Of a stretch of 45,153 nucleotides of DNA, positions 16,439-25,024 are shown piece by piece. Numbering within the stretch: position 1 is the first letter of the stretch; the number at the start of each line of letters is the position of its first letter. The DNA comes from Thermoproteota archaeon (lineage in GTDB: Archaea; Thermoproteota; Methanomethylicia; Methanomethylicales; Methanomethylicaceae): the NCBI GenBank assembly GCA_030055575.1, contig JASFYL010000005.1, positions 1-45,153 on the forward strand, written 5' to 3'. A program made the translations under genes and the position numbers. The notes beneath the pieces are model-generated. The model saw only the letters and a program-made list of their open reading frames with translations. It was not told the origin of the DNA and made no database searches.

Positions 16439-17032
16439 CTACACCCACGCTCTCAGCTCCGGGCGGAAAGCCTCCAAGTACAACGCTCCGATGATCGTCT
16501 TTGCATCCTCTATCTCCCCCCTTCTGACCATCTCCAGCACCTGGGGGATCGGAAGGAAGGCGGTCTCGATCTCCTCGTCGACATCTGGATTCCTTTTGGA
16601 GGGGGCCAAGCGCTGTGCCAAGAAGAGGTACATCACCTCCGTGCTGTACCCTGGAGCTATGTAGAAATGCGCGAGTCTCTCCATGAGCTCTGCAGTGTAC
16701 CCAGTCTCCTCTGCGAGCTCCCTGCGGGCGCACGCCTCTGGGGTCTCCCCTTCCTCCATGGTCCCTGCAGGGATCTCCCAGAGCGTTTTCCTTGCGGTGT
16801 GCCTGTACTGCCTCTCCATCAGGATCATGTTGCGGTCGATTGCCACTATCGCCACGGCGCCCGGATGCACCACCTTTTCCCTTATGGACTCCCTGCCGCT
16901 CGGCAACCGGACTTGGTCTACGTCGACCTTTATTACCCTGCCCGAGAAGACGCGGGATGAGGAGATCGTCCCTTCCAAGTATGGCACCCTTAGCGCGCTC
17001 TGGACTGAACCATGGGCTGGATCAACGTCCAT
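16439..17032 (-). CDS. Nudix hydrolase, ADP-ribose pyrophosphatase type
   Basis: A 197-residue protein with a perfect Nudix box from GTMEEGETPEA through RRELAEETGY (Gx5Ex7REUxEExGU). The preceding strand (KVDVDQVRLPSGR) and TAPGxSTE-like GYSTEVMYLFLA match the ADP-ribose pyrophosphatase branch. It would split ADP-ribose or a similar nucleoside diphosphate derivative. The ATG at 17032 overlaps the upstream gene by 43 bp; GTG 16987, 2 nt after the upstream stop, is an equally good start and removes 15 poorly conserved residues. Confidence 0.88.
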   Translation of the reverse strand: MDVDPAHGSVQSALRVPYLEGTISSSRVFSGRVIKVDVDQVRLPSGRESIREKVVHPGAVAIVAIDRNMILMERQYRHTARKTLWEIPAGTMEEGETPEACARRELAEETGYTAELMERLAHFYIAPGYSTEVMYLFLAQRLAPSKRNPDVDEEIETAFLPIPQVLEMVRRGEIEDAKTIIGALYLEAFRPELRAWV

Positions 17033-17682
17033 ATCCAGTCCGCGAACTCCCTCGGGTTCTTGGTCTGGAGCAGCACTTCGCCTGGACCCGTTATCCTGGT
17101 CACGAGCCCCTCGCCGCTGAGGAGGGTCTCCTTGAGTCCTCCAAACTTTTCTACCCTATATGTGCAGGTATTGTTGAAAGCTACTAGGTGAAAGTTGTCA
17201 ACGACAAGCTGCTCGTTGGGACCGAGGACATGCCTGTCAATCGCCCCGAAGGTGTTGATGAACAGGTCGCCGACTCCGGATGCCCTTATCATGAAGAGGC
17301 CTTGACCGAAGAGACCCTTCGTGAAGCCTTCCCACTTGACATCGAGGTCTACTGTTGGAGAGGAGGCGACGTAGGACTCCCTCCGGATTATCCAACCGTT
17401 GCTGCCGTCGAGGCGCAGGTGCTCTATGTCACCTATAGGAGCCGAGACGAACGCGACTTCGCCAGGACCTCCCCTGGCAGTGAAGTCGTTGACCCAGAAC
17501 GATTGCCCGCCGAGCAGTTTCAGACCTAAGGATCCGAGTACTCCAGACCGGGACCTCGTCTTTGCTTCGATGTTCGGGCTCATGTATGTCATCGCGCCCG
17601 ACTCACCTACGACCGACTCGCCGTCTTTGAGCCTAAGCACTACCATCGAGTATGACGGTTTGTATCGTATCTCGTATTCCAT
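16990..17682 (-). CDS. AIM24 / TIGR00266 family protein
   Basis: The 230-residue, beta-rich protein shows the family pattern: an early MEYEIRYKPSYSM strand, then GESGAMTYMSPNIE and a Gly-rich GLKLLGGQSFWVNDF, and a second half with DNFHLVAF and LLSGEGLVTRITGPGEV. These proteins form TRAP-like beta prisms. Eukaryotic AIM24 is mitochondrial; prokaryotic members have no firm role. ATG 17682 is chosen over GTG 17703 because it matches the usual family start and follows a G-rich GGGTGG. It is placed between the YchF-type and Nudix genes. Confidence 0.82.
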   Translation of the reverse strand: MEYEIRYKPSYSMVVLRLKDGESVVGESGAMTYMSPNIEAKTRSRSGVLGSLGLKLLGGQSFWVNDFTARGGPGEVAFVSAPIGDIEHLRLDGSNGWIIRRESYVASSPTVDLDVKWEGFTKGLFGQGLFMIRASGVGDLFINTFGAIDRHVLGPNEQLVVDNFHLVAFNNTCTYRVEKFGGLKETLLSGEGLVTRITGPGEVLLQTKNPREFADWIWTLIQPMVQSRAR

Positions 17683-17736
17683 ACCCACTACCACCCCATC
17701 CATATTCGGGCAGCAGCTTATAAAAACTAGTTGCGG

Positions 17737-18960
17737 TCATGCTTTCCTCTTCTTCGATGTGACTATTGTGATGACATCACGATCACGGAGCTCATAGTCG
17801 TTCGGAAGCCTAAGACCGCTGACCGAATCTATGGCGTACAGGTAGTTTTCGTAGAGCTCCGAGTGTATCTCCTTAGCTAAATCCCTCGGGGTCGAACCCT
17901 GCGGCATGAGGAAAGCGTCTGGCAGGACATTGCCCTTCCTGTCCGAATACCTCTTGGCGTCTTCCACAGGGTAGACTACGTTTCTCTTAAGTAGCTTCAG
18001 AACAGCGATCGTGATTGCCTGGTCTACTCCAGTATGGAGCCACTTATCGAAGACCCTTGATTTGACGTATTCGAGCGCCCATTTCTGCTTCGGCGTGAGC
18101 GAGGCGCTGTCCTTGACAACGAACTTCTCGTCCCCCGGGATGTACGAGATCGCTCCCGCTCTCTCCGCCTTCCTGAGCAGGAGCTCCACGTCCGCAGATG
18201 CTGGCACCACGAAGCTCTTGCCGAAAGTATCAAGTAGTCCTTTAAGGTTCCTCTCCGCTACAGGCATATCCATCTTGTTCGCGACCAAGAGGGTGGGCTT
18301 GGAGAGATACCTTATCTCGGTCGCGAATGACCTAAACTCCTCCTCTTCCCAGTCCTCAAAAGGGATTCCATCTAACTTCGTCCTAGAGAGTGCTTCCTTT
18401 ATATGCGAGGGGGACACCTTGATGCCAGAGAGTATCTCATACAGGGCATCCTGGAGCCGCATGGACTTGTTCTGCAGGAGCCGCTTGATCTTGTCTGCGT
18501 TCTCGAGGAGGTTCTTGGTGTACCACTTTATGAGCTCCTCCTCAACATCATAGTAGTCTGCCAAGGGGGATCCCATTCCAGGCTCGCATATCTCGCCCCT
18601 CGCATTTATGCTGCCGGAGGCATCGACCACATGGAGGAGCGCGTCGGCCTGGGCCGCTACAGAGAGGAACTTTGTGCCGAGACCGAGTCCCTCAGAGGCA
18701 CCCTTGATGAGCCCCGGGAGGTCCACGATCTCCACGGGTATGAAACGCCAGCCGTCTATGCAGACCGAGTTCTGGGGATTGTCCTTCACCCCGAGCTCCT
18801 TGCAGACGCAAGCGGTCTTCGCGTATCCAATCCCAACATTCGGCTCCTTAGTTGTGAACGGGTAATTCGAGACCTCGGCGTTCATCATGGTCACTGCGTT
18901 GAAGAGCGTCGTCTTGCCGGCGTTGGTCTTACCTATAATGCCTATCCTGAGCATAAGCAC
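17737..18960 (-). CDS. ychF: YchF/Obg-type GTPase with TGS domain
   Basis: The 407-residue TRAFAC GTPase has G1 GKTNAGKTT (10-18), G3 DLPG and G4 NKMD. A helical insertion and a C-terminal TGS domain (ending RDRDVITIVTSKK) follow. G4 reads NKMD, as in archaeal YchF-like Obg relatives. It probably binds ribosomes and acts in translation or stress control. Two ATGs (18960, 18954) are available. The minus-strand TATA-like GTAATATACC near 18989 predicts a leaderless message shared with the downstream AIM24-like gene. Confidence 0.9.
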   Translation of the reverse strand: MLMLRIGIIGKTNAGKTTLFNAVTMMNAEVSNYPFTTKEPNVGIGYAKTACVCKELGVKDNPQNSVCIDGWRFIPVEIVDLPGLIKGASEGLGLGTKFLSVAAQADALLHVVDASGSINARGEICEPGMGSPLADYYDVEEELIKWYTKNLLENADKIKRLLQNKSMRLQDALYEILSGIKVSPSHIKEALSRTKLDGIPFEDWEEEEFRSFATEIRYLSKPTLLVANKMDMPVAERNLKGLLDTFGKSFVVPASADVELLLRKAERAGAISYIPGDEKFVVKDSASLTPKQKWALEYVKSRVFDKWLHTGVDQAITIAVLKLLKRNVVYPVEDAKRYSDRKGNVLPDAFLMPQGSTPRDLAKEIHSELYENYLYAIDSVSGLRLPNDYELRDRDVITIVTSKKRKA

Positions 18961-19021
18961 TCATGTAATAAGCTGGTGGATCCGGTATATTACCTTGCGC
19001 ACCGAAAGTCCGAAGAGATTG

Positions 19022-19032
19022 CTTTTATATTT
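19022..19032 (+). promoter_or_regulatory. TATA box of the creatininase-family gene
   Basis: CTTTTATATTT predicts a start near 19053. The leader would include GAAGG (19078-19082) just before ATG 19085, which rules out the longer in-frame extension back to 18887 that overlaps the ychF gene. Confidence 0.45.
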
Positions 19033-19084
19033 ACAGCTCGAGAGCTATTGCCAGAAGCGGGGATCTGTCTTGATCTTGAAGGAC

Positions 19085-19780
19085 ATGAACGGTTTCGACT
19101 TTGAGAAGTTCGACAAGTCCATCGCGATCCTGGCGGTTGGGAGCGTCGAGAGGCATGGTGACCACCTCCCGCTGGGGACGGATAGCGAGCTCCCCGAGTA
19201 CATTGCATGCAGGGTTGCAGAGGAGTTGCACATCCTAGTGCTTCCAACAGTCTACTACGGCTCCTGTCACGCGATGCGCAATTTCCCTGGCACCTTTGAC
19301 ATAGACTCGGATGTCTTTTACAGGTATGTGGAATGCATCATGGAGGAAGCCTGGCGGAACGGCATAAAGCTGTTAGTGGTCCTGAATGGTCACGGTGGCA
19401 ACACGACTCCACTGCAGATGGCCGCGAGGCAGGTGGCTAACCGGACTGGTCTAGCAATCACAGTGATAGACTGGTGGAAGGATCTCGGAAAGAGCAAGCA
19501 ATACCTCTTCACGTCACCAGGACACGCCGGAGAGGACGAGACGAGTGCCATGCTCGCGATCGCGGAGGACAAGGTGAATATATACCTGGCTGGCAGGCAC
19601 GAAGTGGCTTACCCGGAGATCAAAGTGTACTCTAGGAAGATCGACGAGAGGCTCTACGAGGTGGCACTCACAGGGGACTCAAAGAAGGCGACTAAGCAAA
19701 AGGGCGAGGAGCTCCTTGGAGCGGCGATCGAGGACCTACTCAAGACAATAGACCATCTCCGAAGAACCTTGGAAATATAG
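19085..19780 (+). CDS. Creatininase-family amidohydrolase
   Basis: The 231-residue protein carries the metal-site signatures of the creatininase family: SVERHGDHLPLGTD (Glu, His and Asp ligands, about 20-33), LNGHGGN (His, about 103) and HAGEDETS (about 142-149). Members include creatinine amidohydrolase, MftE, and the archaeal FAPy deformylase ArfB of riboflavin and F420 synthesis. It keeps the canonical Glu-His-Asp set, but the sequence does not single out one substrate. A YjbQ-type gene follows after 58 nt in the same direction. Confidence 0.83.
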   Translation: MNGFDFEKFDKSIAILAVGSVERHGDHLPLGTDSELPEYIACRVAEELHILVLPTVYYGSCHAMRNFPGTFDIDSDVFYRYVECIMEEAWRNGIKLLVVLNGHGGNTTPLQMAARQVANRTGLAITVIDWWKDLGKSKQYLFTSPGHAGEDETSAMLAIAEDKVNIYLAGRHEVAYPEIKVYSRKIDERLYEVALTGDSKKATKQKGEELLGAAIEDLLKTIDHLRRTLEI

Positions 19781-19838
19781 CGCTTTCCCAACATTTTTGG
19801 GCACCAATCCCAACTAGATCACAGGGGTGTGGGAAAGA

Positions 19839-20252
19839 ATGAAGGTGTTCACCCGGCGCATCTCGCTTGAAACGGGAAGGAGGAGGGAGCTCATAAACAT
19901 AACGAAGGAAGTCCGCAGAGTCGTGGCTGAGAGCGGGATAAGGGACGGCTTGTGCACGGTGTACACGATGCACTCAACCAGCTCAGTCATAGTGAACGAG
20001 GATGAAAGCGGATTAAAGTCAGATGTGATTGCAAAGATCGGGGAAGATTTTCCGCGGGATAGAGGCTGGGCGCACAATCGGATCGATGACAATGCGGACT
20101 CACACTTGGCTGGAGCGTACCTTGGACCATCGGTCTCCATACCGGTGGAGGGGGGTCAGCCTGATCTTGGGACGTGGCAGAGTGTATTCTTCCTCGAGCT
20201 CGACGGTCCTAGATCTGGAAGGAAAGTCGTTATACAGGTGATGGGAGAATAA
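19839..20252 (+). CDS. YjbQ / UPF0047 family protein
   Basis: This compact 137-residue protein shows the full signature: MHSTSSVIVNEDESGL (about 46-61), DDNADSHLAGAYLGPS, and LGTWQSVFFLELDGPR. Bacterial YjbQ has weak thiamin phosphate synthase activity; the physiological role is not settled. The start is ATG 19839, preceded by GGGAAAG; a GTG at 19827 is possible. The gene stops 3 bp before the end of the convergent TPR gene. Confidence 0.88.
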   Translation: MKVFTRRISLETGRRRELINITKEVRRVVAESGIRDGLCTVYTMHSTSSVIVNEDESGLKSDVIAKIGEDFPRDRGWAHNRIDDNADSHLAGAYLGPSVSIPVEGGQPDLGTWQSVFFLELDGPRSGRKVVIQVMGE

Positions 20253-20255
20253 GTG

Positions 20256-20684
20256 CTACTGCGACTTGGGCGAACGGATCGACCTCGCCAGCTGCCTGTA
20301 TCGCTCGGACTCCTCTTTATTTCCGAGCATCTCCAAGGCTCCTGCAAGGTTCTCGGCAGCCCTAGCGAAGTTCGGTTCTATCCGCAATGCCATCTCGAAG
20401 AAAGGGATGGATTCCTCGACCTGTCCCTTCTTCATCAGCGCGATACCCTTTCCTTCCCAAGCGAATGCCAGCTGTGCGTCGTTCTTGATAGCATTGTCGA
20501 AGCACTCTAGTGCATCGTCGTACATTCTCAAATTGACAAAGGCTATGCCCTTCCCCGCCCATGCGATGGCATTCTTCGGATCTAGCTCGAGCGCCCTTTC
20601 GAAGTATATTATCGCGTCCTCGTTCTTGCCGAGCTCAAGGTGGATCCTGCCCCGCGTTATCATCTCCTCTGCGCTCACCGACAC
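20256..20684 (-). CDS. Tetratricopeptide-repeat (TPR) protein
   Basis: The protein of about 142 residues is built of at least three TPR units, each with the W/A-G-Y/F-A-P spacing: EDAIIYFERALELDPKN, DDALECFDNAIKND, and ESIPFFEMALRIEPN. TPRs form a helical scaffold for protein binding, and no other domain is seen. GTG 20684 is preferred over GTG 20702: it follows GGTGGTG, and a TATA box at 20721-20731 predicts a start site near 20700. It has its own promoter, separate from the histidine kinase upstream. Confidence 0.82.
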   Translation of the reverse strand: MSVSAEEMITRGRIHLELGKNEDAIIYFERALELDPKNAIAWAGKGIAFVNLRMYDDALECFDNAIKNDAQLAFAWEGKGIALMKKGQVEESIPFFEMALRIEPNFARAAENLAGALEMLGNKEESERYRQLARSIRSPKSQ

Positions 20685-20720
20685 GTCACCACCAACAAGC
20701 ACATTTGACTTTTTTAATGG

Positions 20721-20731
20721 GGATATAAATA
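20721..20731 (-). promoter_or_regulatory. TATA box of the TPR gene
   Basis: ATTTATATCC on the minus strand, some 40 nt before GTG 20684. Confidence 0.4.
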
Positions 20732-20754
20732 GGTTACATGTGACCTAAACACGG

Positions 20755-21876
20755 TCACTCCGGCAGCCTAACGGTGAAACGGGTGCCTTTTCCAAGCTCA
20801 GAGGATACTTCGATCTTTCCCCCATGTGCTTCGATGATATTTTTGCATATGGCGAGCCCCAGACCCATTCCCTTCGGCTTCGTCGTGAAGAATGGTTCGA
20901 ACAGGCGCTTCAAGTTCTCGGGGGGTATTCCGACACCAGTATCCTCGAAGGAGATGGATACGAATCCGTCCTCTCTGCGGACGGTAATGCGCAAGGACCC
21001 GCCATCGGGCATTGCCTGGTACGCGTTGGTGAGCAGGTTCACGAAGACGCGTTTAATCAGCTGCGGATCTATATTGATGGGCTTGATATCTTGTTCGATT
21101 TCTGTGCTGACAGAGACATTGGCAGGCTTATTGATAAATTTAAGCGCCTCCTCCAGTAGCTTCCGTATATCCGTCTCGGACCGCTCTAGCTTAGAGAGTA
21201 TTGCATAATCTTGGAGGGTCGTGACGATCTCGCTCATGTAGCCTACCTGCTTCTTCATCCTCTCAAGAAAGTCTAAGAATCCGCAGTCTACCAAAGCCTT
21301 CCGCATATCCTCAGGCAGGGTCTTCAGCTCCTCCTCTGCCGCGTATAGTGAGGAGACTATCGAGTGGAGCGGGCTTCTCAGGTCGTGATCGACAATGGCA
21401 ATTGCCCCTCCCAAGGCTGCCAGCCTTTTGGTCTCCTCGAGTTTTGCTGGGCTCTCCTTGAGCAACCCCTCTAGGCGCGATTTCTCAGACTGAAGGGCTG
21501 CGCACGAATTTTTGAGCGCCCTGAGATTTTCCTCCATCCTCAGATACGAATTCACAATGCCGAAAAGGAACAGTCCAAGACCTGCTATCTTCAGTATCCC
21601 GTCCAAGAAGGTGTTGACGAGATCCGGCTCCTTTGTGAACTCGTCTAGCAGGTCTATGATGAATCCGATGGTAAGAGTTGCCCATCCGATCCTCAGAGGG
21701 GTATTCCGGAAGTGTATAAGGAACAGGTTGGCTGCAGAGATCAGAGTCAGTATCGATGACTCTACGAATATGTCGCTGAGGTTGAACGGGGGCTTTAATG
21801 GAAATGTATAGAACCAAGAGATGACGATCAGCACTGATACAAGGACTAGTGTGAGGTAGAACAGACGCTCGCGCAC
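20755..21876 (-). CDS. Membrane histidine kinase
   Basis: The 373-residue sensor kinase starts with three or four membrane helices (about 5-23, 40-56, 62-78, 93-110), then a short coiled coil. The dimerisation domain has the phospho-acceptor His164 in [11 protein letters not shown]. The HATPase domain has the N box ([10 protein letters not shown]), G1 (DTGVGIP), F box and G2 (GMGLGL). No large sensor domain is present, so the signal is probably sensed in or near the membrane. No response regulator gene is in the window. Confidence 0.9.
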   Translation of the reverse strand: MRERLFYLTLVLVSVLIVISWFYTFPLKPPFNLSDIFVESSILTLISAANLFLIHFRNTPLRIGWATLTIGFIIDLLDEFTKEPDLVNTFLDGILKIAGLGLFLFGIVNSYLRMEENLRALKNSCAALQSEKSRLEGLLKESPAKLEETKRLAALGGAIAIVDHDLRSPLHSIVSSLYAAEEELKTLPEDMRKALVDCGFLDFLERMKKQVGYMSEIVTTLQDYAILSKLERSETDIRKLLEEALKFINKPANVSVSTEIEQDIKPINIDPQLIKRVFVNLLTNAYQAMPDGGSLRITVRREDGFVSISFEDTGVGIPPENLKRLFEPFFTTKPKGMGLGLAICKNIIEAHGGKIEVSSELGKGTRFTVRLPE

Positions 21877-21959
21877 CCTCGCCCCTTCCCACTTTTAAAG
21901 AGAGATGCATTCGAACTAATAAATTTTCTAATATTAACAAATAATGAATATCGGTGTCG

Positions 21960-23123
21960 CTACAGAAGTTTGGACGCGATCTTCATCGCAAGCACGGGAT
22001 GCCTTGAAAACTTTGCGACGACCCTCATTACGTCCAGCCCATTTGCGAGATCGACGATGTCTTCACCGCTTAGGACTGAGCCGAGCAGATTCAGATCCTC
22101 GTCGCTAAGGTTCTCTATCGCCCTCAATACTTTGAGGCTCCGGCTTATCCTGGTTCCCCAGTACTCGCTGTATGCACCGCTGTACTTCCGTATCTCTTCC
22201 GGTCTACCTGATTCAAGCGCGTCCGCTATGCACCTCCCCGCAATGCTCCCTGCGCCCATGCTAGTCCTGATCCCCCCTCCAGTGATCGGGATCACTTGTC
22301 CCGCAGCATCGCCGCATAGGAGGACATTTCCCTTCGATGTCTCCTTTATCTGTCCGCCTACGGGGACGGCTCCTCCTCCCTCCTTGATCGCCTTAGCTCC
22401 CTTGAAGATCTCTGGGTGAGCCTCGATGAATCTGTCCAGGTAAGGTTTTGCCGGAGCGCCCCTCACCCCTATCCCGACGTTCGCGACGTACTCGTTCTTG
22501 GCGAAGATCCATGCGTAGCCTAAGGGCGCAACTTCCTTCCCCATGTAAATCCTAATGAAATCCTTCTCGGGAACCTTGCAGTTGACCATCACGTACTGGA
22601 TTGTCGGAATTATCTCGAAGTCCGCGGCATCGAACCCGCAACTCCGGCCTACGATAGACCCAACACCGTCGGCTCCGACGAGGTACTTGAAGGAGACTTC
22701 TCTCGTCTCCCCCTTGTGCGAATAGACCAGACTCTCGGCGGTCGTGCCCTTCATCTTGACTGCCTTTACTTCGGACCGCATCATGAGCTCAGAGCCAGAT
22801 GAGACTGCCTCACTCGCCAGGGCATACAGAAACTGCGGCTTGTTCAGGATGTAGCCGCGGTAGCTACTGCCTGAGATCTTGACGCCCTTTGACTCGTCTG
22901 GAGGGTAAACGTATGCACCGTTGATGCTGTTTGAGATAAGCGACTGGGTTACCGGGATCTCGGCGGTCTCGAAGGCTGAAGCTGAGACTGCCTCGGCACA
23001 GGCTTTCACTCCTAGATCCTTCTCCTTCTCAAGGACTAGTACCGAAAATCCTCTAGATGCGACTTTCCTTGCGGCCATCAGACCTGCAGGACCAGCCCCA
23101 ACAACCACAACATCGTAATTCAT
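21960..23123 (-). CDS. Geranylgeranyl reductase family flavoprotein
   Basis: The protein of about 387 residues belongs to the p-hydroxybenzoate hydroxylase-like flavoproteins. It has an N-terminal dinucleotide fold VVGAGPAGLMAA, a conserved YIL-KPQF-like stretch (GYILNKPQFLYAL), and the second FAD motif GDAAGQVIPITGGGI. In archaea these enzymes saturate the geranylgeranyl chains of ether lipids. ATG 23123 has GAGGAG 9 nt upstream; ATG 23129 is also in frame. The FAH-type gene 67 bp upstream runs in the same direction and may share the message. Confidence 0.85.
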   Translation of the reverse strand: MNYDVVVVGAGPAGLMAARKVASRGFSVLVLEKEKDLGVKACAEAVSASAFETAEIPVTQSLISNSINGAYVYPPDESKGVKISGSSYRGYILNKPQFLYALASEAVSSGSELMMRSEVKAVKMKGTTAESLVYSHKGETREVSFKYLVGADGVGSIVGRSCGFDAADFEIIPTIQYVMVNCKVPEKDFIRIYMGKEVAPLGYAWIFAKNEYVANVGIGVRGAPAKPYLDRFIEAHPEIFKGAKAIKEGGGAVPVGGQIKETSKGNVLLCGDAAGQVIPITGGGIRTSMGAGSIAGRCIADALESGRPEEIRKYSGAYSEYWGTRISRSLKVLRAIENLSDEDLNLLGSVLSGEDIVDLANGLDVMRVVAKFSRHPVLAMKIASKLL

Positions 23124-23190
23124 GTCCATCAGCTCCTCTAGTGGAATCGAACTCCCTAATAAGACTCCCCCTTTAGAAGGCGTCCAAGGC

Positions 23191-24102
23191 TCACTTCTCC
23201 AAGACGGCTCTGTTCCTCAATGTTCCAATCCTTTCGACTGTCGCCTCGACGACATCCCCATCCTGGAGTTGCCCGATCTTATCGGGCGTGCCCATAGCAA
23301 TAAGGGCACCGGGTTCGAGCGTGGTGAATGAGGATATGTACTCGACCACAGTCGGCACATCGAATATCATCTCGCTGGTGCGTGAGCTCTGCCTCAGCTC
23401 GCCGTTGACGCTGAGCGAGAGCGAGAGGTCCATAGGATCCCCGACCTCCTCTCCAGTCACAATGAACGGTCCGATGGGGGCGAATGTGTCGAATCCTTTC
23501 GACCTCAGCCAGGGACGGGAGAGCGCAAAGTCCCTCTGCTGGATGTCCCTTGCGGTGATGTCATTAAGTACAGTATATCCAAAGATCCTCGAGTAGGCAT
23601 CCGAGCGGGAAACGTAGCGCCCGCCCTTGCCGACCACCACGCAGAGCTCAACCTCGTAGTCCACCCTCGAGGAGACCTTCGGGAGGACGATCTCATCATC
23701 TGGCCCGATTACAGAACGCGATGGCTTCATGAATACCACTGGGACCTCAGGGATCGGTCTCTTCAGTTCGGGTGCGTGGGATCTGAAGTTGAAACCTAGA
23801 CAGAACACAGCAGGCGGTCTTGTGATGGGAGCGCGGAGCCTGACTTCGCCAAGCCTGAAAGCTTCTCCCCTACTTCCCATCACCACAAGTTTGCCTTCAG
23901 AGAGGGAAAGAACCTCGCTCACGAGCTCAGAAAACAGAGACTCCTCGGAAAGTTCTTTCAACGGCAGCTCCGAAGGAGCGCGCTTCCTGAAGATCTCCTT
24001 GGTGGAGGAGAGGGAGTCCAATCTGACCACAAAATCTCCCGCCACCACCCCGGAGAAGATGCTTGAGCCATACTCAAACGTGGCAAATCTCAAACGTGGC
24101 AC
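23191..24102 (-). CDS. Fumarylacetoacetate hydrolase (FAH) family enzyme
   Basis: The 303-residue enzyme has a degenerate N-terminal domain and a FAH catalytic domain. The latter is recognised by FCLGFNFRSHA, the metal-binding DYEVELCVVVGK (Glu-x-Glu), NDITARDIQ, the KGFDTFAPIGP stretch and GTPDKIG. FAH-fold enzymes hydrolyse or decarboxylate acylpyruvates and related oxo-acids with Mg2+. The substrate is not evident. The start is GTG 24102. The upstream gap 24103-24375 is AT-rich with no gene I can support. Confidence 0.85.
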   Translation of the reverse strand: MPRLRFATFEYGSSIFSGVVAGDFVVRLDSLSSTKEIFRKRAPSELPLKELSEESLFSELVSEVLSLSEGKLVVMGSRGEAFRLGEVRLRAPITRPPAVFCLGFNFRSHAPELKRPIPEVPVVFMKPSRSVIGPDDEIVLPKVSSRVDYEVELCVVVGKGGRYVSRSDAYSRIFGYTVLNDITARDIQQRDFALSRPWLRSKGFDTFAPIGPFIVTGEEVGDPMDLSLSLSVNGELRQSSRTSEMIFDVPTVVEYISSFTTLEPGALIAMGTPDKIGQLQDGDVVEATVERIGTLRNRAVLEK

Positions 24103-24375
24103 CCCTTATTTTTGGGTTTTAAGTCTATCATCTCTGGCACTTAAAAAGATTGGGTAAATGGCATTGCGGGAGCGTGTATGGAAATAGGGAGTAGGAAAAA
24201 AAGAAAGCATTCGGTAACCATTGCGGGAACGGAAAACAGAAAGAAAGCAGTTGGGCATAAGCGGCGCTGCAGAGTCGGTGCGATGACTAAACAAATGCAA
24301 TAAACATGGCTTCAGGATTCGAGTTCGCCATTAAAGACGGGAGACATACGGCAGACCGTTCTCATGCAGACAGGA

Positions 24376-24843
24376 TCATCCCGTCCCGTAGAATTTCTTG
24401 TACTCATCATAATGCTTGCCCAAAAACTCCTCGAATGCGTTTCTGCTCAGCCTATCTGCCTCGGAGTTCTCTTCCCTAGGGATCCAATGCAACTCCACAT
24501 TCCTGAAGCACCCCAGCAGCGCCAGCGCCTTCTTGTGGAGGGGGATCAGCCGTCTAGCCCTTACGGCATACTCCCCTTTTAGCTGGCTTATCACCAGCTG
24601 ACTGTCCCCCTTGACCTCGATCGCCCCATCGTAGCCTTCTGAAAGCAGGCGTTCGAGCCCCCTTATCAGGGCATGGTACTCTGCGACATTGTTGGATACG
24701 TCGTCGCCAAACATACCCGCTCCAACGAACCCGTACCCCTCGTGCAACTTCTGGTCGTCCGAGTATACCACATACCCGAATGTGGCCACTCCTCCTGGAT
24801 TCTTTGGCATGCAGAGCCCGTCGAAGAAAAGTGTTACCGGCAT
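24376..24843 (-). CDS. rnhA: Ribonuclease HI family protein
   Basis: The 155-residue protein keeps all four acidic residues of the RNase H active site: Asp in TLFFDG (about 7), Glu in NNVAEYHAL (about 54), Asp in KGDSQLV (about 80) and Asp in NSEADRLSR (about 130). It should cut RNA in RNA-DNA hybrids. Many archaea depend on RNase HII alone, and this is an extra type 1 enzyme. Two neighbouring ATGs (24846, 24843) are possible starts. It is divergent from the trans-sulfuration gene. Confidence 0.9.
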   Translation of the reverse strand: MPVTLFFDGLCMPKNPGGVATFGYVVYSDDQKLHEGYGFVGAGMFGDDVSNNVAEYHALIRGLERLLSEGYDGAIEVKGDSQLVISQLKGEYAVRARRLIPLHKKALALLGCFRNVELHWIPREENSEADRLSRNAFEEFLGKHYDEYKKFYGTG

Positions 24844-24980
24844 CATCCTTCCTCCCTCCCTTCAAGGATGAGATCCTGTCTTTTAACTTCAACGGACAGG
24901 CAAGCGATCAGGTTGGCTAGAGCTGTGCCGGAGCACAGTCTCCCTTACGCATATTATTACTATGGATAATAGATAGATAG

Positions 24981-24989
24981 ATTAAAATA
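24981..24989 (+). promoter_or_regulatory. TATA box of the trans-sulfuration gene
   Basis: ATTAAAATA lies 36-44 nt before ATG 25025 in a markedly AT-rich stretch, predicting a start near 25011. Confidence 0.4.
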
Positions 24990-25024
24990 CAAAATAATTA
25001 GTATTTACCAGCCTGGTGTCCGGC

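Noticed and set aside
18887-19084. N-terminal extension of the creatininase-family protein
   Set aside because: It overlaps the ychF start and lies before the TATA box at 19022-19032; ATG 19085 has GAAGG upstream and matches the family start.
24103-24375. Possible C/D-box small RNA (a GATGA near 24280)
   Set aside because: Only one weak box could be seen, with no matching D box at proper spacing.
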